Assembly (NCBI GenBank): GCA_041752115.1
Contig: JBGSHS010000253.1
Coordinates: 1 to 64,000 of the forward strand
Direction: 5' to 3'
Length of the DNA stretch: 64,000 nt
Origin: JAJRVM01 sp041752115
GTDB lineage: Bacteria; Planctomycetota; Planctomycetia; Pirellulales; Pirellulaceae
In this document: positions 53,179 to 62,786 of the stretch, one piece after another
Layout: every line of letters begins with the position of its first letter
Numbering within the stretch: the stretch's first letter is position 1
Made by a program: the position numbers and the translations under genes
Notes under the pieces: generated by a model
The model's input: the letters and a program-made list of their open reading frames with translations, nothing else
The model's database searches: none
Told to the model about the DNA's origin: nothing

Positions 53179-56100
53179 TCACCCAAAGGGCGGCGTCTGC
53201 GCCACCGCAGGCTTCCTGTCACTTAGCACGGAGTCGAGGGCGTCGCGCAAGAACGTCGTCTTCACTTTGTCGGGAGTAAACGGTGAGTCATCGATCGCCC
53301 CCATATAGGCCACGTTCCGCTTGCTGTCGAGTACGAAGGCGGTCGGGGTGACCGGCGCGTGGTATCGCGTCGCCGTGTCTCGCGTGGGATCGCTGAGGTA
53401 CGGGAAGGGAAACTTGAATTTCCTCACGCAGTTAATCATCTGCGCCAATCGATCCCCCGGGCCGGCCTGGATGGCAACAATCTGGACACCCTTCGTTCGG
53501 TAATCTTCGTCCAGCTTGATCAGTCGCTCCGCATAGGCACCGGACACTTGGCAGTCCGGGGCGAAGAAGACGAGCACGATGATTTGCGATGCCTGATAGT
53601 CCGCCAGGCTGTGCGCGGTATCGTCCGTTCCGAGCAATCCCGTGAAGACGGGCGCCTCGGTTCCTACGCGGACCTCCCCCTCGCCAAACATTGCGGGTGC
53701 AAGTCTCGCGGCCGTGCCGAGATCCGACTCGTCGGAGACGTCTGGCTTGACCTGCTGGGCAAAGGCGTTCGCCCATCCTCGGCAATAGAAGGCATCGGCA
53801 CAGTTCGCATCAAGCGCGATGGCCTGCGAGAAGTCCTTCGCCGCCCCCTCGTAGTCCTCCAACTTCATTCGGGCTAAGCCGCGCTGAACGTAGGCGACCG
53901 TAGGGCATCGGCAGCCTGCATCCACGCAGCTGAAGTTCATGAACTCGCGGCCGCGGCGAACAGGCCCCTTCCTCTCCATCGCCGCGGCGGCGATGGCCTG
54001 ATCGAATCGCGCAATGGCCTGCTCCAGCTTCTCATTCCATTGCTTCGCGATCTCCGCGTCGGCCCGAGACTTGTCCACCATCGCATGGCTTGCAATCGAA
54101 TAAGTCACCCCCCAGTCCACATACGCACAACTGTAGTTGGGCTCCAGTTGAATGGCCTGCTGGAAGTCGCGTTCCGCCTCGTCAGACTGCAATTCATTGA
54201 ACGCATAGGCCAGTCCGCGATAGCGGTAGGCCGCGGCAAAATTCGGATCCTGTTCGATCGCCTGAGTGAACGCCTTGGCGGCCTCCTCATACTCGCCCAG
54301 GTCGGCATGCGTCAGGCCCAGGCCGAGACAGATAACGGCGTCTTTGGGGTTCAGTCGACGCGCCGCCGACAGATCGGCGAGGGCCTGGACCGGCTGGCCC
54401 GTGTGGAGGTAGGCATACGCCCGATTCGCGTGTGCCTGGGCCGCGTTCGGCCCAAGGCGGTCGAGCACCGCCGTGCAATCAGCAATGGCCAGGGCATGCT
54501 CGCCCTGCTGGTTGTAGGCGAAGGCCCGATGATAGTAGGCCTCGGTATTGTTCGCATCCAGGGATTCGATGACTTCGGTGCAGTCGATCATCGCCTCGTT
54601 GTACTTGTCCTGGGCGTTGTACGCCCAGGCGCGAAGGACGTACGTCTCGGCGTCTTTGCTTCCCAGGTCGACCGCCTTGCTGCAATCGGCAACGGCCTCG
54701 GCAAAACGCTCCATTTCGCAGTAGGCCCGAGCCCGTTTCAAGTAGGCCGCAGCCAGGGCGGCGTCTCGCCCGATCGCCCGATCGAACTGTTTCACGGCCT
54801 GATCGAATTCGCCGTCGTTGAGCAAGGCGACGCCGCGACTCAAGTAGGTATTGGCGCTCTGCGGCTCGGTGCGGACCTGGAACTGCACGGAGGTGATCGT
54901 TTCTCCCAGGACCGCAACCGCCTGGGCGACGCATTCCGACTTCTCGACCTCCTCGGGCACGGTGATCTCGACGACGACCTCGGCGGCGTCCGCTTCGATG
55001 ATCGCCGGCTGAAGAGCGATACCTGGCGGTAGCCCCTCGAAGCGGACCTGCACGGAGCCTTGGACGTTTCGCCGCGACACGCGGACGGGGAACCGCTGGA
55101 CCTGGCCCGCCCCAAGGGAAAGCGAATCGACTTCGAGCGACAGGCTCGGCGGCAACTTGTTCAACCGGAGACTCAGTTGCCGGTTCTCCCCGGGACCGGG
55201 AAGGATCTTCTCCTCCAGCGTTTCGTACCCCTCACAACTGCCCAGGATCAGGAATTCGGTCTCGCCATTGGGAGCATCCACCGTGATCGTTCGGGTCGCC
55301 CCGCTCCCGGCGATGTGGGTATTCGCGCCCAAGACCGTCACCTTGGCCTCAGGCGGCTCGACCTGGACCTCGAACGTCGCCGGTCGGGGCTTGGGAGGCG
55401 GTGGCTCTGCCGCGGACTTCGGCGGCTCGCTCGCGACTGGTGGAGTTTCGACCGGTGGAGCAGGCTTGCTCGAAGAGGCCGAGGCGGGATGATCGCCGGA
55501 GGCAATGGATGCCTCACGCTGCTCGATCGGTTGGCTGAACCTGCCCGTGCTCGCCAAGTAGATCCCAACTCCGATCGCGAGCAGGATCGCCGCGGCCGAG
55601 ATGGCCAGCCACCCTCTTCCCCACTGCGTGAGTGCCATCTTAGGACGGCGAGTATGCGGACGATTCAGAGTGGCCTGAAGGTCGGCCACCAGTTCGTCCG
55701 CGCTTTGATATCGCTGGTCTGGCTCCTTCTGCAACCCCTTGATCAGGATGCGGCACAGTTCCTCCGGCAAGCTGCGAACGCACTTCCGTGGATCGGGCGG
55801 CGGCACCTGGCAATGCTGATAGCCCAAGGAGGCCAGCGAGGAGGCTTCGAACGGGAGGCGGCCGGTGAGGAGGTGATAGAGGCTGCACACAAGCGAGTAG
55901 AGATCGGTGCGGGCGTCGGCCTCCTGGCCCATCCATTGCTCAGGCGCCATGTACGCCGGTGTACCCATGCGAACCCCGCGCTGCGTCAGCTGCGTGTTAC
56001 TCAACTGGGCCCTGGCGAGGCCGAAGTCGACGACCTTCACGTCACCCTTGGCGGTACACATCAGGTTGGCTGGCTTCACGTCCCGATGGACCAGTCCGTG

Positions 56101-56667
56101 TTTATGGGCGGCCCCGAGCCCTTCGGCCGCTTGAGCAATCGCTCGCGCCGCCTTCCGCCACTCCACCGGTTGCCCATGGCCGATGAGTTCTTCCAGCGAG
56201 CCGCCATCCACGTACTGCATCGCGATGTACGGTCGCTGGCCGTCAACCCCGGCCGGGAAGATCGTGACCGTGCGCGGATGATCGAGCTTCGCTGCCAGGC
56301 GGGCCTCGCGGAGAAAGCGTTTCAGTCGTTTGGGATCGTCAGCCAGGGCGGCGGGGAGGAGTTTGACCGCCACGAGGCGATCCAGACTCGGGTCGTGGGC
56401 CAGCCAGACCTCTCCCATCGCGCCCGATCCCAGTTTCCGCTGGAGGAGGTATGGGCCGATCGTGTCCGGCACAGGCTCCCCGACCGGTAAGCTCATCGCG
56501 GCCATAACCGGCGGACTGCTCGGCGCGGAACTGGAATGGGTCTCGTCAACGCTGTCGGAGAGGGTAAAGGTATGATGGCAATATTGGCACTCGACCTGTG
56601 CGCTGAGAGTGCCGCCTGGCAGCGGCGCGACACGGTGGCAGCGTGGGCACTCAATCGCCTCGGCCAT
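53179..56667 (-). CDS. Ser/Thr kinase - TPR - redoxin fusion with N-terminal zinc ribbon
   Basis: The 1162-residue product starts with a zinc ribbon (CPRCHRVAPLP...CQYCHHTF, about 8-32). Kinase about 70-335: GSGAMG, VAVKLLP, HRDVKPAN, DFGLAR, APEQ, all intact. A membrane helix lies near 355-378 (WLAISAAAILLAIGVGIYL). Then come a Pro-rich linker, a PEGA-like beta domain, a beta domain (about 510-610), TPR units (about 620-960) and a C-terminal AhpC/TSA-redoxin domain (about 991-1140: TEAPVFTGLLGTDD, VFFAPDCQVSG, TPTAFVLDSKRNV). The redox motif is APDCQVS, so only one Cys. No family with this whole order was recalled. It is probably a redox-responsive transmembrane kinase, with TPR and redoxin outside the cytoplasm. 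Confidence 0.93.
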   Translation of the reverse strand: MAEAIECPRCHRVAPLPGGTLSAQVECQYCHHTFTLSDSVDETHSSSAPSSPPVMAAMSLPVGEPVPDTIGPYLLQRKLGSGAMGEVWLAHDPSLDRLVAVKLLPAALADDPKRLKRFLREARLAAKLDHPRTVTIFPAGVDGQRPYIAMQYVDGGSLEELIGHGQPVEWRKAARAIAQAAEGLGAAHKHGLVHRDVKPANLMCTAKGDVKVVDFGLARAQLSNTQLTQRGVRMGTPAYMAPEQWMGQEADARTDLYSLVCSLYHLLTGRLPFEASSLASLGYQHCQVPPPDPRKCVRSLPEELCRILIKGLQKEPDQRYQSADELVADLQATLNRPHTRRPKMALTQWGRGWLAISAAAILLAIGVGIYLASTGRFSQPIEQREASIASGDHPASASSSKPAPPVETPPVASEPPKSAAEPPPPKPRPATFEVQVEPPEAKVTVLGANTHIAGSGATRTITVDAPNGETEFLILGSCEGYETLEEKILPGPGENRQLSLRLNKLPPSLSLEVDSLSLGAGQVQRFPVRVSRRNVQGSVQVRFEGLPPGIALQPAIIEADAAEVVVEITVPEEVEKSECVAQAVAVLGETITSVQFQVRTEPQSANTYLSRGVALLNDGEFDQAVKQFDRAIGRDAALAAAYLKRARAYCEMERFAEAVADCSKAVDLGSKDAETYVLRAWAYNAQDKYNEAMIDCTEVIESLDANNTEAYYHRAFAYNQQGEHALAIADCTAVLDRLGPNAAQAHANRAYAYLHTGQPVQALADLSAARRLNPKDAVICLGLGLTHADLGEYEEAAKAFTQAIEQDPNFAAAYRYRGLAYAFNELQSDEAERDFQQAIQLEPNYSCAYVDWGVTYSIASHAMVDKSRADAEIAKQWNEKLEQAIARFDQAIAAAAMERKGPVRRGREFMNFSCVDAGCRCPTVAYVQRGLARMKLEDYEGAAKDFSQAIALDANCADAFYCRGWANAFAQQVKPDVSDESDLGTAARLAPAMFGEGEVRVGTEAPVFTGLLGTDDTAHSLADYQASQIIVLVFFAPDCQVSGAYAERLIKLDEDYRTKGVQIVAIQAGPGDRLAQMINCVRKFKFPFPYLSDPTRDTATRYHAPVTPTAFVLDSKRNVAYMGAIDDSPFTPDKVKTTFLRDALDSVLSDRKPAVAQTPPFG

Positions 56668-57055
56668 GGCGCAACAACTCCGTCAACCGGTCCAGGTCCA
56701 GGGTGCGGCCCGTTCGTCGAACGCTCCGCCGCAGTAGCCACGTTAGTCTAACGTACCCTACGTTTGCGACAAGTGCCAGTTGACTCCGTCGGTAGTGCAA
56801 CGGAGGTGTTCAGTCAATCCCACAAACGCCGTCGGCCTGTGGGATGGAAGCGAATCGCAGAGCCTTACTCCCCACACGGATGAAAAAACCGGTACAATTC
56901 AGCCATCACTGACTATTTCACGCGGCGATTGATCGTTCGCCAAGTGTGCTCCTTGCCATCCACCAAGTAGGATGCGTTCCATTCCCGGTTGCCGTGCAGT
57001 CTGCTCTGACCAGCGACGGCATCTGCCAGGCACGTGGCGGTGCCGCATCGCCGAG
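56668..57055. other. Intergenic, no gene seen
   Basis: This lies between two minus-strand kinases. Nothing was recognised; the WD40 kinase has no clear terminator. Confidence 0.4.
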
Positions 57056-60000
57056 CTAATCGCACCGGAACAACTCGATGCTGGAACCCCCTCGAGCCGC
57101 CAGCATTCTACCGTCCAACGAAAAGCGCAGGGCCAATACGCGGTTGCACGCTAATCTGCACTTCTGTTCCCATGTCCGCACATCCCAGAACCGGAGCGTG
57201 TGATCGCCCTCGGCGACGACCAGCGTCTTGCTATCCGGAGCGAAGGCCAGGGTGTGTGTCCACAAGGGGTGCGAGATCGACCGCTTCGGCATCTGTGCCT
57301 CAGACGACATCACGTCCCACACATGAACCGTTCCGCCCCAATCTGCGGAAGCGAGCAGTGCGCCGTCTGAGGAGAATTCGATATCGAGCACCGCCTTCAT
57401 AGGCCCCCGAAGTTGTTGATCCTTTTCGGTTGCCAGATCTAAGAGCTGAATGCCCGTTGCGCCGTCTGACCATGCCACCCGACGTCCGTCAGGAGAAAAC
57501 GCGACTAAGCCGACATTGCCGCCGTTCGCCTTGGATTGGGCGGCAAAGTCCTTCTGACATAGCTTCTGACCAGTGTGTGTATCCCACGCTTTCATGCACT
57601 GGTCCACACCATAGCTGATGAACCTGTCTCCTGCGTGGTCGAACAGCACCTGCCGAACCGCTCCCTCGTGCTGCTCGGGCAGCAGGACAAACTTATCCAC
57701 GGTGTTGGGATCGTAGAGTTTGACACAGCCATCCCCGTCACCAATGGCCAGACGGCCGCTGGCAGAACAGGCAATCGCCGACGCGTTCTGAGTTTCCGCA
57801 AGCTCCTCTTGTCGTCCACCCACGCGATCCACCTTGACCACGGCCCTGGGGTTACGTTTCAAGAGGTACATGTACCGACTGTCTTGAGCAAAGACCGCAT
57901 TCGCAATCGAGGTTGAGAACGTATTGAGGTGCTCTTGCGACTGAAGGTTCCACACCGCGAGCGTGCCGTCAAAGCCGACAGAGGCGACGGTCTGGTCGTT
58001 CAGAAACGTGGCGGCTGTTGTGCTGCTGGAGTGGGCCTTTTTTGTCTCCAGCAGTTGCCCCGTCATGACATCCCATAGTCTTACCGACTTATCCCGGCTG
58101 GCGGACAGCAGCAGGGAATCGCTTGACGAGAATTCGAGTGTCCGCAGTTCATCCGTATGCCCCAATAGCGTGCGGCGGCACTTCCCTTCTTCGATGTCCC
58201 ACAGAACGATATCGTGTTGACCTCCAATCGCCAACAGATGGCCGTCGTGCGAGAATCGTACAGCCCACACGGTTGGCTGTTGGACGTGAATCTCTTTCTC
58301 CAGCTCGATGCGAGTGTTAGCCCATCGCCATATCCGAACCTTGCCGTTTCGACTGCACGAGGCAAGCCGCGGTGGATTCGCGTGGAAGTCTAAGGAGTCG
58401 ACGATAGTGTCATGTGCACTGTCGTCTCGGAAATCAAGCTTCCCGGTGTTCGTATTAAATACGATGATCGCACCTGTCTCACTGGCGGAGATGAGATGAC
58501 GGCCGTCAGGCGAGAACGCCACGGCATGTACCGCCGACTCATGTCCCTTCAGTTCGTGCACCACTCGAAGCGACGGCCACTCCCGTATCTCAGTCACTTG
58601 GGGATTCTCTGCGGGCATGACGAACGTACTTCCGTCTGGTGAGAACTTCACATACGAGAGGAACCAGACGCGATCAGCCCGCCTGAGGGAGTCTCTGACC
58701 TTTCCGGCGCGGTGATCAACGATCTGCACCGAATTGTCCAGCAAGCTCACGATCATGTTGCCATCGAGCGGAGACACGGCGAGTGCGTGTGCACAATAGG
58801 ACAACGGCACTCGCCTCAACACGTCGGCACTCGCCTCGCAAAGTCGGCGCAAGATATGCCACTCCACGCCGCGCAAGTCGGTCTCGTCACCAACCGGCTT
58901 CAGACCTTCCAAGAGCGTGAGGGCGAGATTGACATCGTTTTCTTCCCATGCTTGTTGAGCTCGATTCATGTCGGAAACGTACTGTTGGCGCCGTCGCTCT
59001 TCAACCTCCGCTCTCGCCAAGTCTCGTTGCTTCTCCATGTCACGGCGTGCCACCACCGCCGCCTGTCGTAAGTTGCTTTCTCGAATAATCGCCCACCCCA
59101 TGCCAATGAGGCCTAACAACAAAGCGGCAGCCACAAGTGAAGAAGTCCCGAACAAGACCTTGTTCCTGCGGGCGAACTTTCGGAATTGGTAGACCGCCGA
59201 GGGGGGGCGAGCATGCACCGGTTCGTGATTCAGGTAATGCAGGATGTCATCAACAAATTCACTGGCCGTCGCGTAGCGGCGAGTGCGATCCTTCTCCAGT
59301 GCCTTCATAACGATCCAGTCCAGGTCGCCGCGAACCATCGTACTGAGTCTCTTGGGCTCAATCCGGCGATTTGCCGCGATTGAGGGGAGTGATTCACTAC
59401 TACTCAGGCGCAAGCTCGGCCGTAGAGGCTCCTCCTCGCGAATGATCCGCAACAGTTCGTCGAAGGCAGCGGAGCGAAGACGAACGCGATCGAAAGGAGT
59501 CTCGCCCGTGAGCAGCTCATACAGCAATACGCCCAGCGAGTAGATGTCGGAGCGAGTATCGATGTCGAGCTGATTGAGCTTTGCTTGCTCCGGGCTCATG
59601 TACTCCACCGTACCGACTATCTGGCCATGATGTGTGAACAGCGTCCGCTTGGTCAGCCGATGCTCAACCGCTTTGGCCACACCGAAGTCAATTACTTTCG
59701 GCACCGGCAAGTCGTCGTACTCGGCTACCATGACGTTTGACGGCTTGATGTCACGGTGGATGACCCCCTTTTGATGGGCATGCTGAACGGCGCGGCAAAC
59801 CGGCGCGAACAACTCTAATCGCTCCCTCGGCGCAAGGTGATGTTCATCGCAATACTCGGTAATCGGTCTCCCACGGACCAACTCCATCACGAAATACGGG
59901 CGTCCCGTTTCGGTGGTCCCTGCGTCGAGGATCTTGGCGATGTTGGGGTGATCCATCATGGCCAGCGCCTGACGTTCCGCTTCAAACCTCGCGATCACCT

Positions 60001-60370
60001 GGCGGGTGTCCATTCCCGGCTTGACGATCTTCAGCGCCACCCGTCGCTCGACCGGCTCGGTCTGCTCGGCCATATAGACCACGCCCATGCCACCTTCGCC
60101 AATCTGCTGAAGCAGCCTGTAGGGGCCGATCCGGGTGCCCGGCCTCTCTGTCAGCGGCTGAGTCTCCGTTGCTGCGGGTTGATCTGCCATAGCGGGTTTC
60201 TCCAAGAAGCTGCCGGGTTCCACATGAGCGCGTAAGAGGGCTTTGACACGAACCAACAAGTCCTTGTCGCCGGCACTTGCTTCCAACAGGCGATCTTCCC
60301 ACTCCTCGGGTGGTACATTGCTGATGAGTTCGACGAAGATCTCTTTGGCTTTGTGGGATGAGCTGTCCAT
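57056..60370 (-). CDS. Ser/Thr kinase with WD40 repeat tail, partner of ECF sigma factor
   Basis: ATG 60370 has GGAG 7 nt upstream; the longer frame to 60499 is ignored because it is the leader of the sigma region. The 1104-residue product carries the leader (KAKEIFVELISNVPPEEWED), kinase about 75-350 (GEGGMG, VALKIVK, HRDIKPSN, DFGVAK, MSPEQ), a membrane helix near 430 (SLVAAALLLGLIGMGWAII), a coiled stretch, and then at least seven WD40-type repeats (HAVAFSPDGRHLIS, VRLWDVMTG, RTLEFSSSDSLLLSAS). The WD40 propeller faces the other side of the membrane and binds partners. It lies 77 nt after the sigma on the same strand. Confidence 0.94.
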   Translation of the reverse strand: MDSSSHKAKEIFVELISNVPPEEWEDRLLEASAGDKDLLVRVKALLRAHVEPGSFLEKPAMADQPAATETQPLTERPGTRIGPYRLLQQIGEGGMGVVYMAEQTEPVERRVALKIVKPGMDTRQVIARFEAERQALAMMDHPNIAKILDAGTTETGRPYFVMELVRGRPITEYCDEHHLAPRERLELFAPVCRAVQHAHQKGVIHRDIKPSNVMVAEYDDLPVPKVIDFGVAKAVEHRLTKRTLFTHHGQIVGTVEYMSPEQAKLNQLDIDTRSDIYSLGVLLYELLTGETPFDRVRLRSAAFDELLRIIREEEPLRPSLRLSSSESLPSIAANRRIEPKRLSTMVRGDLDWIVMKALEKDRTRRYATASEFVDDILHYLNHEPVHARPPSAVYQFRKFARRNKVLFGTSSLVAAALLLGLIGMGWAIIRESNLRQAAVVARRDMEKQRDLARAEVEERRRQQYVSDMNRAQQAWEENDVNLALTLLEGLKPVGDETDLRGVEWHILRRLCEASADVLRRVPLSYCAHALAVSPLDGNMIVSLLDNSVQIVDHRAGKVRDSLRRADRVWFLSYVKFSPDGSTFVMPAENPQVTEIREWPSLRVVHELKGHESAVHAVAFSPDGRHLISASETGAIIVFNTNTGKLDFRDDSAHDTIVDSLDFHANPPRLASCSRNGKVRIWRWANTRIELEKEIHVQQPTVWAVRFSHDGHLLAIGGQHDIVLWDIEEGKCRRTLLGHTDELRTLEFSSSDSLLLSASRDKSVRLWDVMTGQLLETKKAHSSSTTAATFLNDQTVASVGFDGTLAVWNLQSQEHLNTFSTSIANAVFAQDSRYMYLLKRNPRAVVKVDRVGGRQEELAETQNASAIACSASGRLAIGDGDGCVKLYDPNTVDKFVLLPEQHEGAVRQVLFDHAGDRFISYGVDQCMKAWDTHTGQKLCQKDFAAQSKANGGNVGLVAFSPDGRRVAWSDGATGIQLLDLATEKDQQLRGPMKAVLDIEFSSDGALLASADWGGTVHVWDVMSSEAQMPKRSISHPLWTHTLAFAPDSKTLVVAEGDHTLRFWDVRTWEQKCRLACNRVLALRFSLDGRMLAARGGSSIELFRCD

Positions 60371-60447
60371 GTCGCACTCCAATAGACAATGCGACGTTTC
60401 CGGTGGATTCGTCCGGAAAAATCGAGATCTCCCGCATTTCGATCGGG

Positions 60448-61008
60448 TCAATCCTGGTCCTCGACCTCGCACCGTAACCAGGCGCGGGCGTAAGCCCATT
60501 GTTCGTAAGCTGTTGTGCGTGACAATCCGAGCACTTCGGCAGCTTCCGAAATCGAGAGACCGGCAAAATAACGCAGCTTGACCAGTTCTGCGGCGTGAGG
60601 ATCCTCGCGGGCGAGCTTGCTTAACGCTTCATCGATCGCCAGCACGCGATCGTCGCTCATCGTGACGGCGATGTCTGCGTCATACAGTTCAAGCCGTTGC
60701 AAGCCACCACCGTGTTTCTCCCGAGCTTTGCGTCGCGCACCTTCCACCAGTATCCGCCTCATCGCCTCCGCAGCCGCCGCGAAAAAATGGCCCCGACTAT
60801 CCCACTGCCGCGCCTGGTCCACATCCACGAGGCGCAGATAAGCCTCGTGCACCAGTGCCGTCGCCTGGAGTGTCTGGCCCGGCTTCTCATTGGCCAGTTT
60901 GGCCGCGGCCAGTTTGCGCAACTCGTCATAAACCAGCGGCAGTAGTTGCTCGGCGGCCGAGGGATCGCCGGATTCGATGTCCGATAGGATGCGGGTTACG
61001 TTGCACAT
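60448..61008 (-). CDS. ECF sigma factor (TIGR02999-type)
   Basis: ATG 61008 (MCNVTRILSDIESGDPSAAE) gives 186 residues; the family start is preferred over the longer frame to 61095. Region 2 is LLPLVYDELRKLAAAKL, QATALVHEAYLRL, HFFAAAAEAMRRIL; region 4 is LVKLRYFAGLSISEAAEV, then LGLSRTTAYEQWAYARAWL. It is the paralogue of the sigma at 32013. With the WD40 kinase 77 nt downstream it forms a sigma-kinase operon. Confidence 0.93.
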   Translation of the reverse strand: MCNVTRILSDIESGDPSAAEQLLPLVYDELRKLAAAKLANEKPGQTLQATALVHEAYLRLVDVDQARQWDSRGHFFAAAAEAMRRILVEGARRKAREKHGGGLQRLELYDADIAVTMSDDRVLAIDEALSKLAREDPHAAELVKLRYFAGLSISEAAEVLGLSRTTAYEQWAYARAWLRCEVEDQD

Positions 61009-61636
61009 GGCCCCATTCTCCGCTGACGTGCAGTCCAATGCAATCGAGATCCCGCACTGCGACGGCACGGTGACCGATTGGCTCCGCGATGACAATCTGC
61101 AGGACGTCCGCGCTCCACAGTAGCTGAATGACGCGCCGGCCGATGAGCGAGCAGCCTGGGATGCGCACTGGAGGTTGATCGAACGGTTGGCCCGGGAGCA
61201 GAAGCACCCCTGAAGCCAGACGACTGAATTGGAGAATGTGGCCCCGAGGCTAAACGCGGGAGCGATGGCGATCTCGGTGACGCGCCGATCGATGGTGGCC
61301 GTTTGGCTCGATCGCCGGGTTTTGTTGGGCTTAGCGTCCTGGGGTTGCGATCGCCTGTCGGCGAGTTTCGCCCCAGGCTACGGTAAAGGCCGGCCTTCAG
61401 CAGGCGAGAAAGACGCCTCGTGGCGGACGCCGCCAACTGTTGAATTTCGCTTGAGTCGCGTCGTGCATGCGTTTTGGCAGTTGCGGAACTCGCGGCGTTC
61501 GTCTTGACGGGCAGCGAGACATACACCACCAATAGTGGGTACGCAGTAGGCTGCAGCAGCGAGCCCCACGAATGGCGATGAGTTTCTATTAGTGAGAAAA
61601 TAGTGTGGTGTCTTTCGCCTTCAATTGCTGACAACG
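61009..61636. other. Intergenic, no gene seen
   Basis: This precedes the XRE-ImmA gene. It holds a GC-rich hairpin-like segment near 61390-61425 resembling one near 63291-63330. No gene. Confidence 0.4.
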
Positions 61637-61651
61637 TTCTATATAATAGAA
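61637..61651. promoter_or_regulatory. Operator palindrome overlapping -10 box of the XRE-ImmA operon
   Basis: TTCTAT-ATA-ATAGAA is a perfect 6-bp inverted repeat that covers TATAAT (61642-61647), a good -10 sequence. It ends 25 nt before the ATG at 61677, which has AAGGAG 6 nt upstream. The -35 is weak (TTCAAT). Fits self-repression by the XRE domain. Confidence 0.5.
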
Positions 61652-61676
61652 GAACAAGGTATCCAAGGAGCCCAAA

Positions 61677-62786
61677 ATGAGCCTGAGGGAACGCCTCAAA
61701 TACGCACGAATGGCCATGGGCCTGACGCTCGCAGAGGTGGGTGCCCGCACGGGCATTGGAGCGTCATCGCTTTCCGACTTCGAAAACGGGAAGCGGGAGC
61801 CGCGACTCCCCCAACTCAAGGAACTGGCCGAAATCTATCGTCGCTCGACCGTCTTCTTTCTCGAAGAAGGGCCACTGCCGGTTGAGACCGTACTTTGGCG
61901 GAAGAAGCCGACCTCCCCGCAAGCGGAAGAGGTTCAGGCCCAACTGCTGCAACTTGCTGAGCAGTATCACAACCTGGAGCGATGGTGTGAGGAGTTCGAG
62001 GAACTCGATCTTCCATTGGCCACGGGTCGCTCCGATCAATTCGGGTACCCACAGGCGGAACGGCTCGCCCACGATTTCCGAGCCAAGTACGGACTTGGTG
62101 AGCGGCCAGGGCAATCGCTCCTACGCGTGCTGGAGGAAGTTTGCAAAGTCAAAGTCTTCCACCTGGAGTTCGAACCCGGTGGTAGTGCGGCCTGCACTTA
62201 CAGTGAGCGATACGGTGCAGCTATTCTGTTGAACTCGAAGAACGTGCCGTGGCGACGGAACTTCGATCTAGCTCACGAATTGCTCCACCTTCTGACTTGG
62301 CGGGTCTTTCGGCAATCTGACCAATCCAATTATTCAGAGGCTTCCGAACACGAAGAGAAACTGGCAACCTGTTTCGCTCGCAACCTGCTTATGCCCCAGG
62401 AGCCGTTGAGGATCTCAATTGACGCGCAACGCGGGGACAGGTCGAAGCTGACATTCACAGACCTGTTTGAGGTTGCTCGACAATTTGACGTGTCCGTGGA
62501 AGCACTCTTGTGGCAAATTGCGTTTGTGTACAAGGTGCCCCAGGAAGTGGCTGAGAAGAACGTCGAGAATCTTCGTACCCAAATCAATTTCTGGGACGAC
62601 CGCCAACGAGACAATCCCCCACCTCGTCCCCTGCGCTTCATAGCATTGGCAAATGAAGCTCTGAAGAAAGGACTCATATCCGCGGGTCGTTACGCCGAGT
62701 ATGTCGGCATTACGCGGCGGGAAGCCATGCGGCATGTCGAGCAGGAAGCCCTGGAAGATGCCGAAGTTGAAGTTGCTCATCCTTGA
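61677..62786 (+). CDS. XRE helix-turn-helix + ImmA/IrrE metallopeptidase
   Basis: The 369-residue product starts with an XRE HTH (LRERLKYARMAMGLTLAEVG, ARTGIGASSLSDFENGKREP). A linker is followed by ImmA/IrrE peptidase with HELLH in FDLAHELLHLLTWRVF (about 200) and downstream acidic residues ASEHEEKLATCFARNLLMP. XRE binds DNA; the peptidase family cleaves repressors (ImmA-type) or senses stress. The last 29 nt overlap the downstream PIN-like gene. The promoter palindrome at 61637 fits autoregulation. It is probably the antitoxin/regulator half of a toxin-antitoxin pair. Confidence 0.9.
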   Translation: MSLRERLKYARMAMGLTLAEVGARTGIGASSLSDFENGKREPRLPQLKELAEIYRRSTVFFLEEGPLPVETVLWRKKPTSPQAEEVQAQLLQLAEQYHNLERWCEEFEELDLPLATGRSDQFGYPQAERLAHDFRAKYGLGERPGQSLLRVLEEVCKVKVFHLEFEPGGSAACTYSERYGAAILLNSKNVPWRRNFDLAHELLHLLTWRVFRQSDQSNYSEASEHEEKLATCFARNLLMPQEPLRISIDAQRGDRSKLTFTDLFEVARQFDVSVEALLWQIAFVYKVPQEVAEKNVENLRTQINFWDDRQRDNPPPRPLRFIALANEALKKGLISAGRYAEYVGITRREAMRHVEQEALEDAEVEVAHP

